Positions 1 through 11,567 of a stretch of 64,000 nt of DNA are shown here, piece after piece. Numbering within the stretch: the stretch's first letter is position 1; each line of letters begins with the position of its first letter. Source of the stretch: Hydractinia symbiolongicarpus (Eukaryota > Cnidaria > Hydrozoa > Anthoathecata > Hydractiniidae); assembly GCF_029227915.1 (NCBI RefSeq), contig NC_079882.1, positions 5,768,001 to 5,832,000 of the forward strand. The letters are read 5' to 3'. A program made the translations under genes and the position numbers. Below the pieces are notes generated by a model that worked only from the letters and a program-made list of their open reading frames with translations, was not told the origin of the DNA and made no database searches.

Positions 1-1064
1 TTTTTCAGATTGTGGACCACTTTTATTTCTTAAAACAACCAAACCGTCATCCTTGTAAATTCCAAAATCATTATTGTTGTAATATTGTAAAATAAATTGT
101 AAAAAAAACACTCTTCACACTACAATCTTTCCAAAAGCTGAGGTTAGACTTGCGATACCCAAAATATCTTGTGTATTTTTTTGTAACATACATACACATC
201 CACCATAAAATTTATGTTGTGTGATATTTTCTTTCTCGTTGCCTAAAAACAGAAATATATTTAGAAAAATCTTCAAGCCAACAGCATTTAGCCAGTTAGT
301 CAGTATACACACAACAGTTGCATCTGTACCAAGTTTTCTTTACTTTTTAGCATATGAAAACTAAAATAAAATTTGCAGTTTTTTAAAAATATATACAAGT
401 ACTGTGTCCCAACAAAAGGTGAGAAGTATATAGCTAGCTAGCTGTTGCTTTCACCATCAGTGAGAAAACAAATGTAATGCTTAAAAATTTTGATCAGGTT
501 CGATAAATTTGTAAACGATGCAAGGAAAGTCAAAAATAATGTGAATTGAGAAATATTTTCTTCACAAACAAGTAACCATAAAAATCTTCGTAATGCTGGT
601 CGCCATATTTGTTGTTGCTAAAAAAATACTGTGCTTGCAAAAAATACTTGTACATTTATTATCTTTTTAACATAATTTAAAAAAGCCGCACACTCAATCT
701 CATTGGTTGAGCAAGTCTGTTATACCAGGGTCTCGTACGCGTTTCATCCTCATATAAAAAAAACGCTACAGGCCTTGGGATCGAGGTTGTTGTTGCTGTT
801 TCCAGAAGGCAGTACATTGGTTGCAAATAAAAGAGGGAGCAACGGGATTAAATATTACGTGCTAATCCTTACAGTACCAATTCGGATTATCTGACGACAA
901 CACAGCAGGTTATGTGACATGTAAAAAATGTTATTGAAACCACTCTTATAGCTTTATATAGAAAATTCAAAATTATTTGAGAAAGCAGTTGCAGTTCAAA
1001 CAATGTCTTATACGTAGCTTTTTGTAAATTAGGTGGTAAGCAAAGTGTCAATTCAATTATATAA
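1..1064. other. AT-rich DNA, nothing assigned
   Basis: No exon, RNA gene or transposon end was recognised. The open frames are short and lack family motifs. About 690-900 looks somewhat less AT-rich than its surroundings and has a 63-codon frame on plus, but no recognisable protein. Confidence 0.4.
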
Positions 1065-1618
1065 TTAATAATATAATTTGCCTATTTTTGTACGGGAATC
1101 TTTTGATTCCCAGCTGACTAAAACACTCCTTAAAGTAGTCGCCTTATGGACTCCTAAGAAGTACTCTCCACTAAAGTAGTTATTCAACTCTTGAGCCACT
1201 TTGCCGACCGTGGACCGGATAGTTTCCCAAGAATAACCTATGGACCGTATTTTGATAATTATAGCATCCACTATGACGGCATGCGTCAGCTCGGTCAAAT
1301 AGGGGAAAATACCCAGAGGTTTTCACTAATTAAACGTACTTCCCTTACGAATTTTGACTTGCGGTTTTCAGCATTAGAATCGCCTTGAAATGTAAATTTC
1401 ATAAATGGGCTTGGAATTGTCGTAACGCCAAGGAAAAGGGGTTTAATTACTGCATAGTTTTGGAACAAAATAGCAATTCTGGGCAGCTGGAATAAAGTAA
1501 TTGCTCTTGACCGGGCTAGATCCCAGTTACCTTTGGATGAAAGCGCAGAATAATGACCACGGGAGTGTCCAATATATTTTGCCGAATACGCAATATGAAA
1601 TTCGACAAATTTGGTCAT
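1065..1618 (-). pseudogene. possible degraded coding segment (two consecutive minus frames)
   Basis: Two minus-strand open frames of 107 codons (1295-1618) and 77 codons (1065-1298) follow one another with a few bases of overlap, in different frames. The stretch is visibly richer in G and C than its flanks. Together these could mark one old coding region broken by a frameshift, perhaps from a transposon. I recognise no domain or motif, so this rests on base composition and open frame only and may be chance. Confidence 0.15.
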
Positions 1619-2389
1619 GTCATCACCCTTTTTGATTCAGTTGAATTTGAAATTTATTTCAAAGAGTGTGATTAGTTGCACTTTTTCGACAAATCTAAAA
1701 AATTGTACAAAAGTTTTGTTGCTGCTGAGGCACAGCAAAGCCACCATTTAGAAATCCCTGAAGATTGTGTTTATTTCTTTTGTATGTTCCCAGCCTTGAG
1801 TTTTATGTTAAATGTTGCAGATGATTAATTTGTTACTATTTTAATGTATGTTATTGTCGCTCCGTTTTCATGTGTGTTAACGACATATTGTGTTACTTTC
1901 AAAGTTCTCTATTTAATTTAGGATTTGTTGTATTTTAAATGTTTGCCATATAGTAGACTTAATGTGTGTGTTGAGTTAGTATGTGTGTATAGTGGTTTGT
2001 GTGTGATGTTCTCTAGTGGTGGTTTTGTCAAGGTGGTATAGTAAGATTTTTTATGCCTGTTTCTATTCTTATAGTAGTATATGTTTATTTTTAGCCTCCA
2101 CTGGGCCACTTGCTTCCCATCTTGTTTGTTGTGGTGGATATATGGGTCCTTTATTAAGTTTTGTTTTTATACGGGTGGGTTTTTTGTGTGTGCATGTTTG
2201 CTTTTCTTTTATTATATTCTCCTTTGCATTTTTACTACTTAAGGTTTTGTATTTTTATTTAGCGTTTGTGGACTAACATGTTGGATCGTATGTTGTATCG
2301 AATAGTTCATTCCCGTTTGAACCTAGCGTCCACTTATTTGTGCATGCGACACTACAAATAAGCGAATTTTGAAATCTCGAATTCGACAA

Positions 2390-3490
2390 ATTAGATGCAA
2401 AAAAGTGAATCATGTATCACCTGCTTTGAGTATTTTTTCAAAAGATAACTGCATCGTCAAAACAGATTGTGTTCAAAATACAAGCTACAACCTGTCACTT
2501 TACTTTCGTAGCTAAAGTAGTCAAGTAGAGTTTCTTTAATAACGGAATGAACTCATGGAAACTAGTTCTGGATATAAATTACCTCAAGGCAATCAATTTT
2601 GTCGCCGAAAAACTTCTAGGCTTTGTTCGCGAACTACACGCCCTAAATACTCAGTCTGTCATTGCCCAGTCATAGCTGGAACAGTCAAGCGTGTTCCAGA
2701 TGCCAGGGCAAGTGTAAAGAGTTAAAGCATCGACTAGCTAGCTAGCCATTTTCTAGCTAGGCAGCCATTGTCTAGCTAGGTAGCCATTGTCTAGCTAGCT
2801 AGCCATACATAACTGAATGCGTCTTTGCGGCTGATTACTTCAATTCTAACTGGATAATCATAACTGTAGCTACTTGTATAACATTATAATTGGGCAATAA
2901 TAAGGCAGCAAAAAAAACTATTAGCCAGATCTGATTAAAAAGGAAAAAGCTGTTGCTAGCTAGCTGGCTGGCTGGCTGGCTAGTAGAAAAATTTTTGCAT
3001 AATCATTAACATGTTGCTCAAAGCATTTGCAAAGGCTTAAAAACGCACTTTTATAAGCTTTCATAAACCAGCAGCTATACTATATACACATACATCATGT
3101 TAGTTTTTAAATAAAAAATAGTAAAAATTGTCCGGATTATTGAAATATCTGAGATATCGTTCGAGACTTCGACCGGCCTTGTTTTTTAAATAAGGAAATG
3201 TGGAAATAAAAATCAACTGTTATGTTTTATTATACTAAGGCGTAAACATCTCACGCTTCTACTATGCTACACCTGTTTTAATTGTCAATTTTATCAATTT
3301 CATTGTGTTACAAAGTATTTGCATTGCCGTAAAATTAATACACAAGTATTTTTTGTAGTTTATCCATATGTAGCAATATTTACAGTGGCATTTTATGTGA
3401 TTTAGTAAATCAAGAAACGATATAGAAGATGAAGAAAGAAAAGCATTGAACGTGCTAACATTATTGACCTTTGTAATCTCTTTTGTATTA
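2390..3490. repeat. dispersed repeat, copy 1 (partner at 39610-40150)
   Basis: Two blocks here match 39610-40150 in the same orientation. One is about 2400-2570, with shared words such as TATTTTTTC-AAAGATAA and GGAATGAACTCAT. The other is about 3190-3300, with shared words TTTTAAATAAG and ACTAAGGCGTAAA. Between them copy 1 carries extra DNA (about 2570-3120) rich in CTAGCTAG-type short repeats. No terminal structure or coding sequence was seen. The match is by eye and clearly diverged. Confidence 0.5.
2731..2812. repeat. CTAGCTAG-rich short tandem repeat
   Basis: Imperfect units of about 23 bp built from GCCATTGTCTAGCTAGG recur three to four times. A (GGCT)n tract lies a little further on, at about 2960-2981. 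Similar GCTAGC clusters occur elsewhere in the window (about 32370, 53040). Confidence 0.6.
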
Positions 3491-4125
3491 TAGTTATTAC
3501 GTTATTTTTATTGTTGATCTCTTATCCATCATTATTGCTTCTTTTGTCAAATTTTTAAAAAGGCGCATGTTATCAAATAACTGCCCTGTGTGAAAAGGCG
3601 CTGAGTGTAATAGTTCGAAAATTATATAAAAGGCTAGGGCGCTTAATCGGTAATTTACAGCATTTACTATCTCGAACATTCTCAACATTTGGCGTCCGCT
3701 GACTCAAAAATTTTCGTTTAAAGGTCAGTGATATGATGCATCATTCTTTTGATCTAGAAAAATATCTTCCTGAAAAAATTTAATTTGGAAGAACTTTTAA
3801 ATGGCTTTTATGTAATACTACATTTGTGACGTTTGTATTCATGGAAGACTTAAAATAAATTGAGTTCTTTTTTGCTATAGTGTTTACGTATGTTCTTCGT
3901 ATTTAAAAACTAATATACAACCTTGCCCTATATAATGTATATACATAAGTTCAAAGAAAGTTCTAGATAAACAGATTGCATAAATAAGGGATACATCAAG
4001 AAAAGGAATAATAAACTATTGTTCAAGTAGAACCTTCGCGCATAATCTCGTGAAATGTGTTTCCAGAGCATTAACGACAACCATGTATTTCCCTAGCATC
4101 ATAAAAAACATATCCATGAAAATAA

Positions 4126-4690
4126 AGTGAAAGTAACATGAAAGTGACAAAGAAGTAACATGAAAGTGACATGAAAGTGACATAAAAGTAACATTAAAGT
4201 AACATTAAAGTAACAACATGAAAGTAACAACATGAAAGTAACAACATGAAAGTAACAACATGAAAGTAACAACATGAAAGTAACAACATGAAAGTAACAA
4301 CATGAAAGTAACAACATGAAAGTAACAACATGAAAGTAACAACATGAAAGTAACAACATGAAAGTAACAACATGAAAGTAACAACATGAAAGTAACAACA
4401 TGAAAGTAACAACATGAAAGTAACAACATGAAAGTAACAACATGAAAGTAACAACATGAAAGTAACAACATGAAAGTAACAACATGAAAGTAACAACATG
4501 AAAGTAACAACATGAAAGTAACAACATGAAAGTAACAACATGAAAGTAACAACATGAAAGTAACAACATGAAAGTAACAACATGAAAGTAACAACATGAA
4601 AGTAACAACATGAAAGTAACAACATGAAAGTAACAACATGAAAGTAACAACATGAAAGTAACAACATGAAAGTAACAACATGAAAGTAAC
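4126..4690. repeat. 14-bp minisatellite with an 11-bp precursor region
   Basis: From about 4206 to 4690 the unit AACAACATGAAAGT repeats about 34-35 times almost without change. Just before it (about 4126-4205) are degenerate 11-bp units of the form ACATGAAAGTA/G, so the 14-mer looks like the 11-mer plus an extra AAC that was later amplified. Because 14 is not a multiple of 3, all three minus-strand frames stay open and spell the same 14-residue Leu/Cys/Val/Phe-rich peptide. These long frames are by-products of the repeat, not genes. Confidence 0.95.
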
Positions 4691-4714
4691 ATTATATGTA
4701 ATTATTTCATACAC

Positions 4715-6150
4715 TTTTTTTCACTGAAAAGTTCTTCTAACAAATTACACAACATAATATGTGCTCAGGTTTAAAAATGTTGATGTAAATTTTTAGGACT
4801 GCAAATGATAAGGTTGATTATTTGTGAAAACATACATATAGTACTAGAAGAAAGAGAAAAATAATGTTATTATAAACTTGGTTTGTGTAAAAAATTAGAA
4901 TTCGCGTAATTTGCAATAAAGCAACATTTTTGTAGGTACTACATTTGCCGGAAATTTCATGCTGTGTAGGGTTCAAAAAGATGAAAAAGGCGAAAGTGTA
5001 AAAATGTTCAACTGTCAATATCTTATATAGTATAAGAGCTAAAGTAATTAAAATTTGACTCCTCTTAACTTTTTTACACCGAAAATGTTTTCTATGACAT
5101 CATTATCTAATCACGTGATTAAAAAACAGCGAGGAAAACATTTTTAGAATATATGCTTTTGAGATTTAAGGTACTAGAAAATGTATAGAAAATCATCGAC
5201 GAATCTAGAACAAAGACTAGGAAGATAAAGGAAACAATCGAAAGTGTGAAAGGTGACAAGCAAGCACATAAACTTCTCATATCAACTTTAAGAGATTTAG
5301 TTGCTAGCGTTACGGAAGAAGTAGCCATTTCCATCCGGTTCCGGAAAATATTAATTACCCTTAGTAAACAGTAATAAGCAGCTTGTACCTGATTGGTTAA
5401 ATCTTTTGAATTTTTGTCCTTCGCAATTATATACATAGATATCCAATATTATTTTACTTTGCCTTACGACACGAGAAGATCTCTGAAACATCCCCTACTA
5501 AACTATCATGTTTAAGAAATGACAAACTTTTAGTGCTAAGGCAAAGTTGCACATGTATGATATGTCCACATTGGTTTTTGAATAAAATACGTAGGATTCA
5601 AATTCGTAAAAAAGTTTTTCGCTGACAGAGTTAAACTTGCCCCACGCTTGTTTTAGCGAGAATATGAAGCCTGATACATAAATGTTCTATTTTTTCGGCA
5701 TATCAAAGCACGAAATTTTTAAATCAATTATACTAGGAACACGTGGGAACCCTACAAACTATCACATGTCGAGGCAAACTAAATTTGTTGAGAATGAGAT
5801 TAGTAGCGCATCTAATAAGCTGCCCCGTTCAAATTTGAGTCAGTCCTTTTATACGGTTTGAGTCGAGCCACGCATCTCAAGCTGACTGCTAACAATACTT
5901 GGTGTTATGTGTCGAGCCAAACACAAAATGCATGTAACTCCATTGCTCTAGCTCAAAGCTTTTATTGCACGTTTAACAATTTGTTATTACATCCCGCAAA
6001 CTTAATCTTTGACCGTGTAATTACACGGCTGCAATAAGAACGTGCTACGCTGACCTCTTAAATAAATTTAAAAAAATGAGAAATCGACAAAAATGACAGT
6101 TAAGATAGTTTAGCAAGAAAGGAAAGGATTAGGTTGATCCTTAGCTAGTT
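4715..6150. other. AT-rich intergenic DNA, nothing assigned
   Basis: No supported gene. A 105-codon minus frame at 5119-5436 has no recognised motif. A perfect 16-bp palindrome (CCGTGTAATTACACGG) lies at 6013-6028. Confidence 0.4.
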
Positions 6151-6499
6151 ACCTTATTTTTGAAAAAAGGTTAGTTAAGCAAAACTCCAGATCAAACTGC
6201 GTCAATCAATTTCTTTTATCGTCAGGTAAACATTGGTTATCCCCATTCTTTATGATTTGGCAAAAATTACACAAATATTTGTAGTTCATACAAGGAGATT
6301 AAAACATGAACAGCTTTCCCACAGTTACCTTATTTTTGAAAAAAGGTTAGTTAAGCAAAACGCCAGATCAAACTGCGTCAATCAATTTCTTTTATCGTCA
6401 GGTAAACATTGGTTATCCCCATTCTTTATGATTTGGCAAAAATTACACAAATATTTGTAGTTTATACAAGGAGATTAAAACATGAACAGCTTTCCCACA
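6151..6499. repeat. tandem duplication, 176-bp period
   Basis: The block starting ACCTTATTTTTGAAAAAAGG at 6151 begins again at 6327. The two copies differ at only a few bases by eye and end near CAGCTTTCCCACA. The near-identity suggests a recent local duplication. The 75-codon plus frame across it shows no domain. Confidence 0.9.
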
Positions 6500-8912
6500 C
6501 CACATAACATTGTTAATTTTCTTTGAAAGTAGAACTGTCAATCACTCAAAACACACAAAGTTTGTCTACTTCAATATTGACCAAACTTTTATTACGCAGG
6601 CATTTGTGTACATTGGCAAAATTAAAAACGAAGCTAGGGCAGGTAAGCTGCCTGAAATTTAAGATTTTCTATAGAATTTTTGGGGACACTTTGCCTTTTA
6701 AACAGTAACTGTCCGAAACTGAAGGTGATTACAATCTGAAATCATGTTTCAAATAAAAAAAAGTCTTTATTTTCATATAGAAAATTTTTTTATTTTTATG
6801 TTGGGCTTGGGGTAAATGCAAAAACACGCTTCCTCGCTGGAGTGCAGAAATTGACAACAAAATAAACAATTATGGTAAATGGTAAGGTATTCATAGAGCT
6901 ATGTAGATAAAATAAGTCAACCGATTTGCTATAATCTGAAATTGATTTGTGGTTTTATTTCCATTTATCTAATTTTATTAAAACAAATGGAATGAATGGT
7001 GTAATAAACAATTAGTCACGTAGATTTTTATGTTGCTATTTTTAACTTATCCCTCTCACTTTGTTTTTTACACTGTATACAGTGTTCACAACAAAAGCTT
7101 TTTGAGATCTTTAAATTTTCTTTTAAGCTTAAATAAAAAAGCATAAGGAGTAAAGTGTAGGAGCGCATTGTAGAAAAGACTTGATTCTTAATATTCTATA
7201 GATAGGTAGACAGGTTTTTGTCAACTCGACGAAGTTTAAGGTATATCAGTTTTCGCAGCAATATGACTTTTGCAGAACTTTTTCTACTTTTTCTTATAAT
7301 CCATTAACCGTGCAATTTATAAATATTCATGGAAGTAATAATGATAAGTAATGTCTTGCTCAATAAACCTTGTGCACTGCAATTTATCGAAGATACACAA
7401 CAAGTACTTTAAGACCAAAAACTTTATACCACAAATTTGTGTATTTTGGTACCTTAGTTTATAGATTTCGCGGGGAGAGACATTTGCGATGGAAATTTTA
7501 GATAAAATGGCAGGGTAAAAGTTTCGGTTCTTTTACACAATAATTTTTTTTACAACCACATATATAGTGGATGGTAATTATCTGGTAACTCGGTTTAGGC
7601 TTGAATATACGTCGTTCAATCAATTCATTCAACGATACTGCACCAATGATGGAGAATAGCAGTCACTAACCGTTTCATAATCAGACTGTGTTCTTTTCGT
7701 AAAAGCTTAAGCGATTGGTCATTTAAAGAGCTACGAAATATTGGAGGACGGAGAAGATTATGAAGTTTGGCGACCATCAGATGAGGGTAAAAAAACTTCT
7801 TTGGCCTTTTTTTGAAACTGATTCACATGTCTGTTTTTTATTCCACTTATTATATTTCTTTCTTTTTCTTTTTTAAGAAAAGAATTTGATGCATTAATAG
7901 ATGTGTATATAAATGTGTTTAATGCTTTTACGTTTTCTCTAAAGTAAAAATTACTGAAATAAAAAACCGGGCAAAAACTTTCGCGGAAAAGTAAATTCAA
8001 CATTTTTCGCTGGCAGAAATTTCGCAGTTGAATAATTTTAAAATAGTTTTGCAGCATAAACATTCGTGGAAGAAGAAGATCTTTCTGACGAAAAAAAGGT
8101 TCTGACCGCAAAAGTGTGTAATCTAAAAGTAACCAGTGGTCAATTTCAAAGTTCAAAGAGATGTAGAAACAGACACGTTGGTCTGACAAACAGCGTTCAT
8201 AAACACCATGACCGTGTAAAAAAAACGTTAATATTTCGAAAATTAACAGAGACTGGTCAAAATAACTTAAATTAATTAATGGCATTGATTGGCCTGTGCT
8301 AAAAATTTGGTTTTAGAAATTATAGTTGCCCTCAAGAGAGTCTGATAAAACAGATTTGCAGGCGTTGTCATTTTTTTCTTTTTTCGCATTTCCATAGTCT
8401 ATTATAATTTTCCTATTATCAACTACTATTTTTATTCGATTGTCGTCATCACGTCAACAGGTAAAAATAAATTTCTGCTTTAACAACTTCGATATTTCAC
8501 AATGGCCATTCATGAATACGCCCCCTGTAATGCAATTTGTATACGATAAAGGTGCAGTTTCCTATCGCTAACCATTATCATGTTTGTGTATCATATATGA
8601 CTCAAGCTTATTCATACAAGGTACTGATAGCGAGATAGTGAACAGTTGGTGGTGCAGCTTTGTAATAACCTTGTGAAGGCAGGATATTAAACAAGAGTTA
8701 AAAATACTCCGAAGTATAATCCAAATTAATAATTAAGAATTTTATCTATGCTTTGTCTTGTTGAAAAAAAATAAAAATAAACATCGGACATTTTTGGGAG
8801 CTGATAAAAAGAACAAGCGCTATTGTTGCAAGATTTTCAAAACTAATGTATTAGAAACTGGTAAGGTAGCAGGAAACGTTAGCCTTTAGACTAGACGCGA
8901 GAAACACCGACA
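6500..8912. other. AT-rich DNA, nothing firmly assigned
   Basis: Frames of up to 175 codons on minus (7758-8285) have no recognised motif. A short plus reading ending ...DYEVWRPSDEG before a GTAAAA near 7790 could be part of an exon but has no supported acceptor. About 7965-8030 contains degenerate TTTCGCGG/TTTCGC words of repeat type. Confidence 0.35.
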
Positions 8913-9143
8913 ATGGCCAATAATGTTTCTTCAAAGATAATATGTTCAAGGAAGTTGTACTGTACAAAATGTAGTAGTACATTTTGTACTTTCGCACGCT
9001 GTGATGTTTTTTGCCACAATGGACACAAATGCGAATCTGGTCGTATATCTTTGCCCAGGTTTTTTCCACTGCATTTTGTAGGATTAAAATACAAGGAATA
9101 CATTGCGCGACTATTGCAATATCATCTTACACTTTGCCCATAA
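8913..9143 (+). other. Cys-rich short open frame, unrecognised
   Basis: A 76-codon frame has eight cysteines within its first half, with spacing C-x2-C-x4-C-x4-C-x3-C and a HNGHKC stretch, suggestive of a zinc-binding fold. Minus frames overlap it, and a near-perfect hairpin (8962-8989) lies inside the Cys-rich part, so some residues come from a palindrome. I cannot assign a family. It may be an exon fragment, a transposon remnant or chance. Confidence 0.2.
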
Positions 9144-10725
9144 TTATAAAGAAAATTGTGCTTAATATCAGTATGATATAGAAAAATACTTAATAATACG
9201 TATAAATATGAAAACCCCTAAAAGATCAATTGAACATATTCCAAGATTGGTAGCTAGAAAATGTTATTATTCACTAATTTTTGTAAATAGATTGTTAGGG
9301 CAAATAATATTTACATTGAAAACAAACATTGTTTTATTCCCCCTTTGAGAGTTATAATGGGGATACAGTAATGGTTCGAGTCAACGGTTTCATGTAGATG
9401 ACTCTCGCTTGAAACTTTTAATGAAATTTAATGCAAATGTTGAATAACGTACTACATAAAAACCCGCCAACCATTTGATCGCAAGTAAAAATTGTGGCAC
9501 TCAGAGGAGATCCAATAGGAGGATTTTCATTTTTTTTAGTCTTGTGTCCCCACATTTTGAATGATTAAATTTTGATGGTAGATGTAGGCTGTATTAAAAA
9601 CACGGCAACTTTTCGTAAATTAGACGAATTTTTGCAACTACGATTGCGTTCAAAAGTTTGCAATGACTTCTCGAGAATTGTGCAAAATGCGGAGTAAAAA
9701 GCTAAGAATGAGCACATTGTTTATCAAATTTGCGGAATTAAAAATTACAAATTGATAACCTCAAATAGCTATTGTATTGCTTGTGTGGTATGTTTAAATT
9801 GGATTTAATACTAAATTTGCATAAAAATTGCGAACGAGCCGGAAATAAGGTAAAGCATTTAATTAAAGATAATGCAAAGTTTTGATTTTATTTTAAATAA
9901 TTTTGATAATTAAGAACATGACAAGTAACATTTTTTTAAGAAATATAATTATAATAAAGTGCTTTCCTCAAAAACATTGTAAATATAATTTTTATGCATA
10001 TATTTATATTTATATTTATAATTTTTAATTCAGGTATCAACTTAGTCTGAACTGGGGAGGAAAGCCACCAAGTTTCCATTAAATTTATGTTACCACGGAC
10101 CAGAATATTCGGATTTAAATTCGAAATAATTTATGCGCGTAGCATATAAGTATGAACTTATGTTTTGTACGAAAAAAGACTTATGCCGCCTCTCGGACAT
10201 TTTTAAAGAAACAAATGGTCGGTGCTTGTTGAAGTCCACGTAGCCAACGCAGCTTACAAGGATTTCTGGCAACAAAAATAACGAGGCGATTTTTAAAAAG
10301 GATAAAACAAACCTTCATGAGCAAGGGGGAGCACTTATTAGATTGAGTTTATCGCCGCGACCCAGGGCTTCTTAGGTTTTTAATAGAGGAGATAATGATT
10401 TTTAAGGTCTAAGAAGTCCTGAGGACGACGTTATGCGCTTATTAGACATAGCTATAACTGATAGTAGCCCTGGTCACTATTCAAAAAGGTGCTTTATAGA
10501 TTCGCCATCCCTCTTGCCACTCTTTGTTAAGTTTTCGGGTCTTCGACTTATGAATCCCGATCAACTTTTGCCTTTTTTTCGGTTTAATTAGGGCGAAAAA
10601 TGTTTTATGGACTTAAAACACAAAATTAAGGTGACATCACCAAACTTGACGTCAAAGAAAAAATAAATTGGAAAAAATATCATTCCGGTTGCTGCGATAG
10701 ATGGTGAGGGTGAAGCAGTTAGCAA
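9144..10725. other. AT-rich DNA, nothing assigned
   Basis: No coding motif, RNA gene or element end recognised. Short AT repeats occur around 9990-10030. Confidence 0.4.
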
Positions 10726-10762
10726 AACAATATATGCAGGGAATCTCCCTGTGCAATAAAAC
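10726..10762 (+). repeat. single copy of the 37-bp hairpin repeat
   Basis: This 37-bp segment with core GCAGGGAATCTCCCTGTGC matches the units of the array at 13299-13486 in the same orientation. The two sites flank the protease-like pseudogene and a second coding relic, so the repeat may mark the limits of one mobile element. Confidence 0.75.
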
Positions 10763-10904
10763 TAGGGCAGTGTCCACACTGGTGCGACCGCTGCGTGCAT
10801 CAATTTTTCAGTTCAAATAAATAAGTTTTCTTGCGAATGGTCATATATATCATCACTTTTGTTGAAGGCCAATTTATATGTATATATATTACAGATATTT
10901 ATTA

Positions 10905-11258
10905 TTGACTGCCTTTCAACCTATTTGTATACCTGAATCAGTTAAATATGCTGCTGGTTCCATACTTTCTATGGAAGAACTTATCCTATTTTCTGCAAAG
11001 CCTGCATATGCGCAGCAGTTGGAAAAGTGGTACGCTACGATAGGTGGCCAATTTGCAATACCGCGAAATTCATTTTTCCATCGTTCAGTACGGCTAGGGC
11101 AGGTCAACTTTTCATTGGAAAATTTTTGGCCATGAAAAAACAGAATATAATGCGCGGGAAGAGGCCACATTGCGTAGTTACTTTTCAGCATTGGAAATTG
11201 AAGAAGCATGGTATAACAAAACCAAACGTACTTTTTGTTTTTAAAGTAAATATTTACA
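10905..11258 (+). pseudogene. frameshifted coding relic, unknown protein
   Basis: One plus frame reads from a TTTCAACC near 10912 to ENFWP at about 11132. A second frame takes over at GHEKTEYNAREEATLRSY and runs to a stop near 11265. The switch occurs within a TTGGAAAATTTTT tract at about 11118-11130. Both halves look like natural protein, with mixed charged and aromatic residues and little low complexity. I do not recognise the family. It lies between the 37-bp repeat copies, convergent with the protease-like pseudogene, so both may belong to one transposon. Confidence 0.35.
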
Positions 11259-11567
11259 ATGTGAAAATAAAGAAAAGTCACATACCTATCAAAATAATAA
11301 CAAAAAATAGAGAGCAAAAAAGTGTTTGATCTTTATGTGTTAGACCAGCTATCAACATGATATAAAAAGAGTTTTCATATAAAAGCTGTAATAGAAAATT
11401 AACGAGAAACGAAGTGTTGGATCATGATCTCTCAAATCAGCTCAATTTCTACAACTGACAAATTGGTACATATATAGCATGAAATAAGCAGTTTTCACAG
11501 TCCTACGGTAATAATAACACAAGTAGTACAAAAAAAAAAAGCCATAGTGGAATCATCTTTGAATAGT

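Noticed and set aside
2016-2276. Hydrophobic 86-codon plus frame that looks membrane-like
   Set aside because: T-rich DNA gives Phe/Leu/Val-rich translations by chance. There are no splice sites, Kozak support or family match.
4099-4714. Long Leu/Cys/Phe open frames (157-197 codons) on minus
   Set aside because: They are produced by the 14-bp tandem repeat in all three frames and have no other coding evidence.
7740-7795. Possible exon ending DYEVWRPSDEG before GTAAAA
   Set aside because: Too short, with a stop just upstream in frame and only a weak donor. Could not be linked to other exons.
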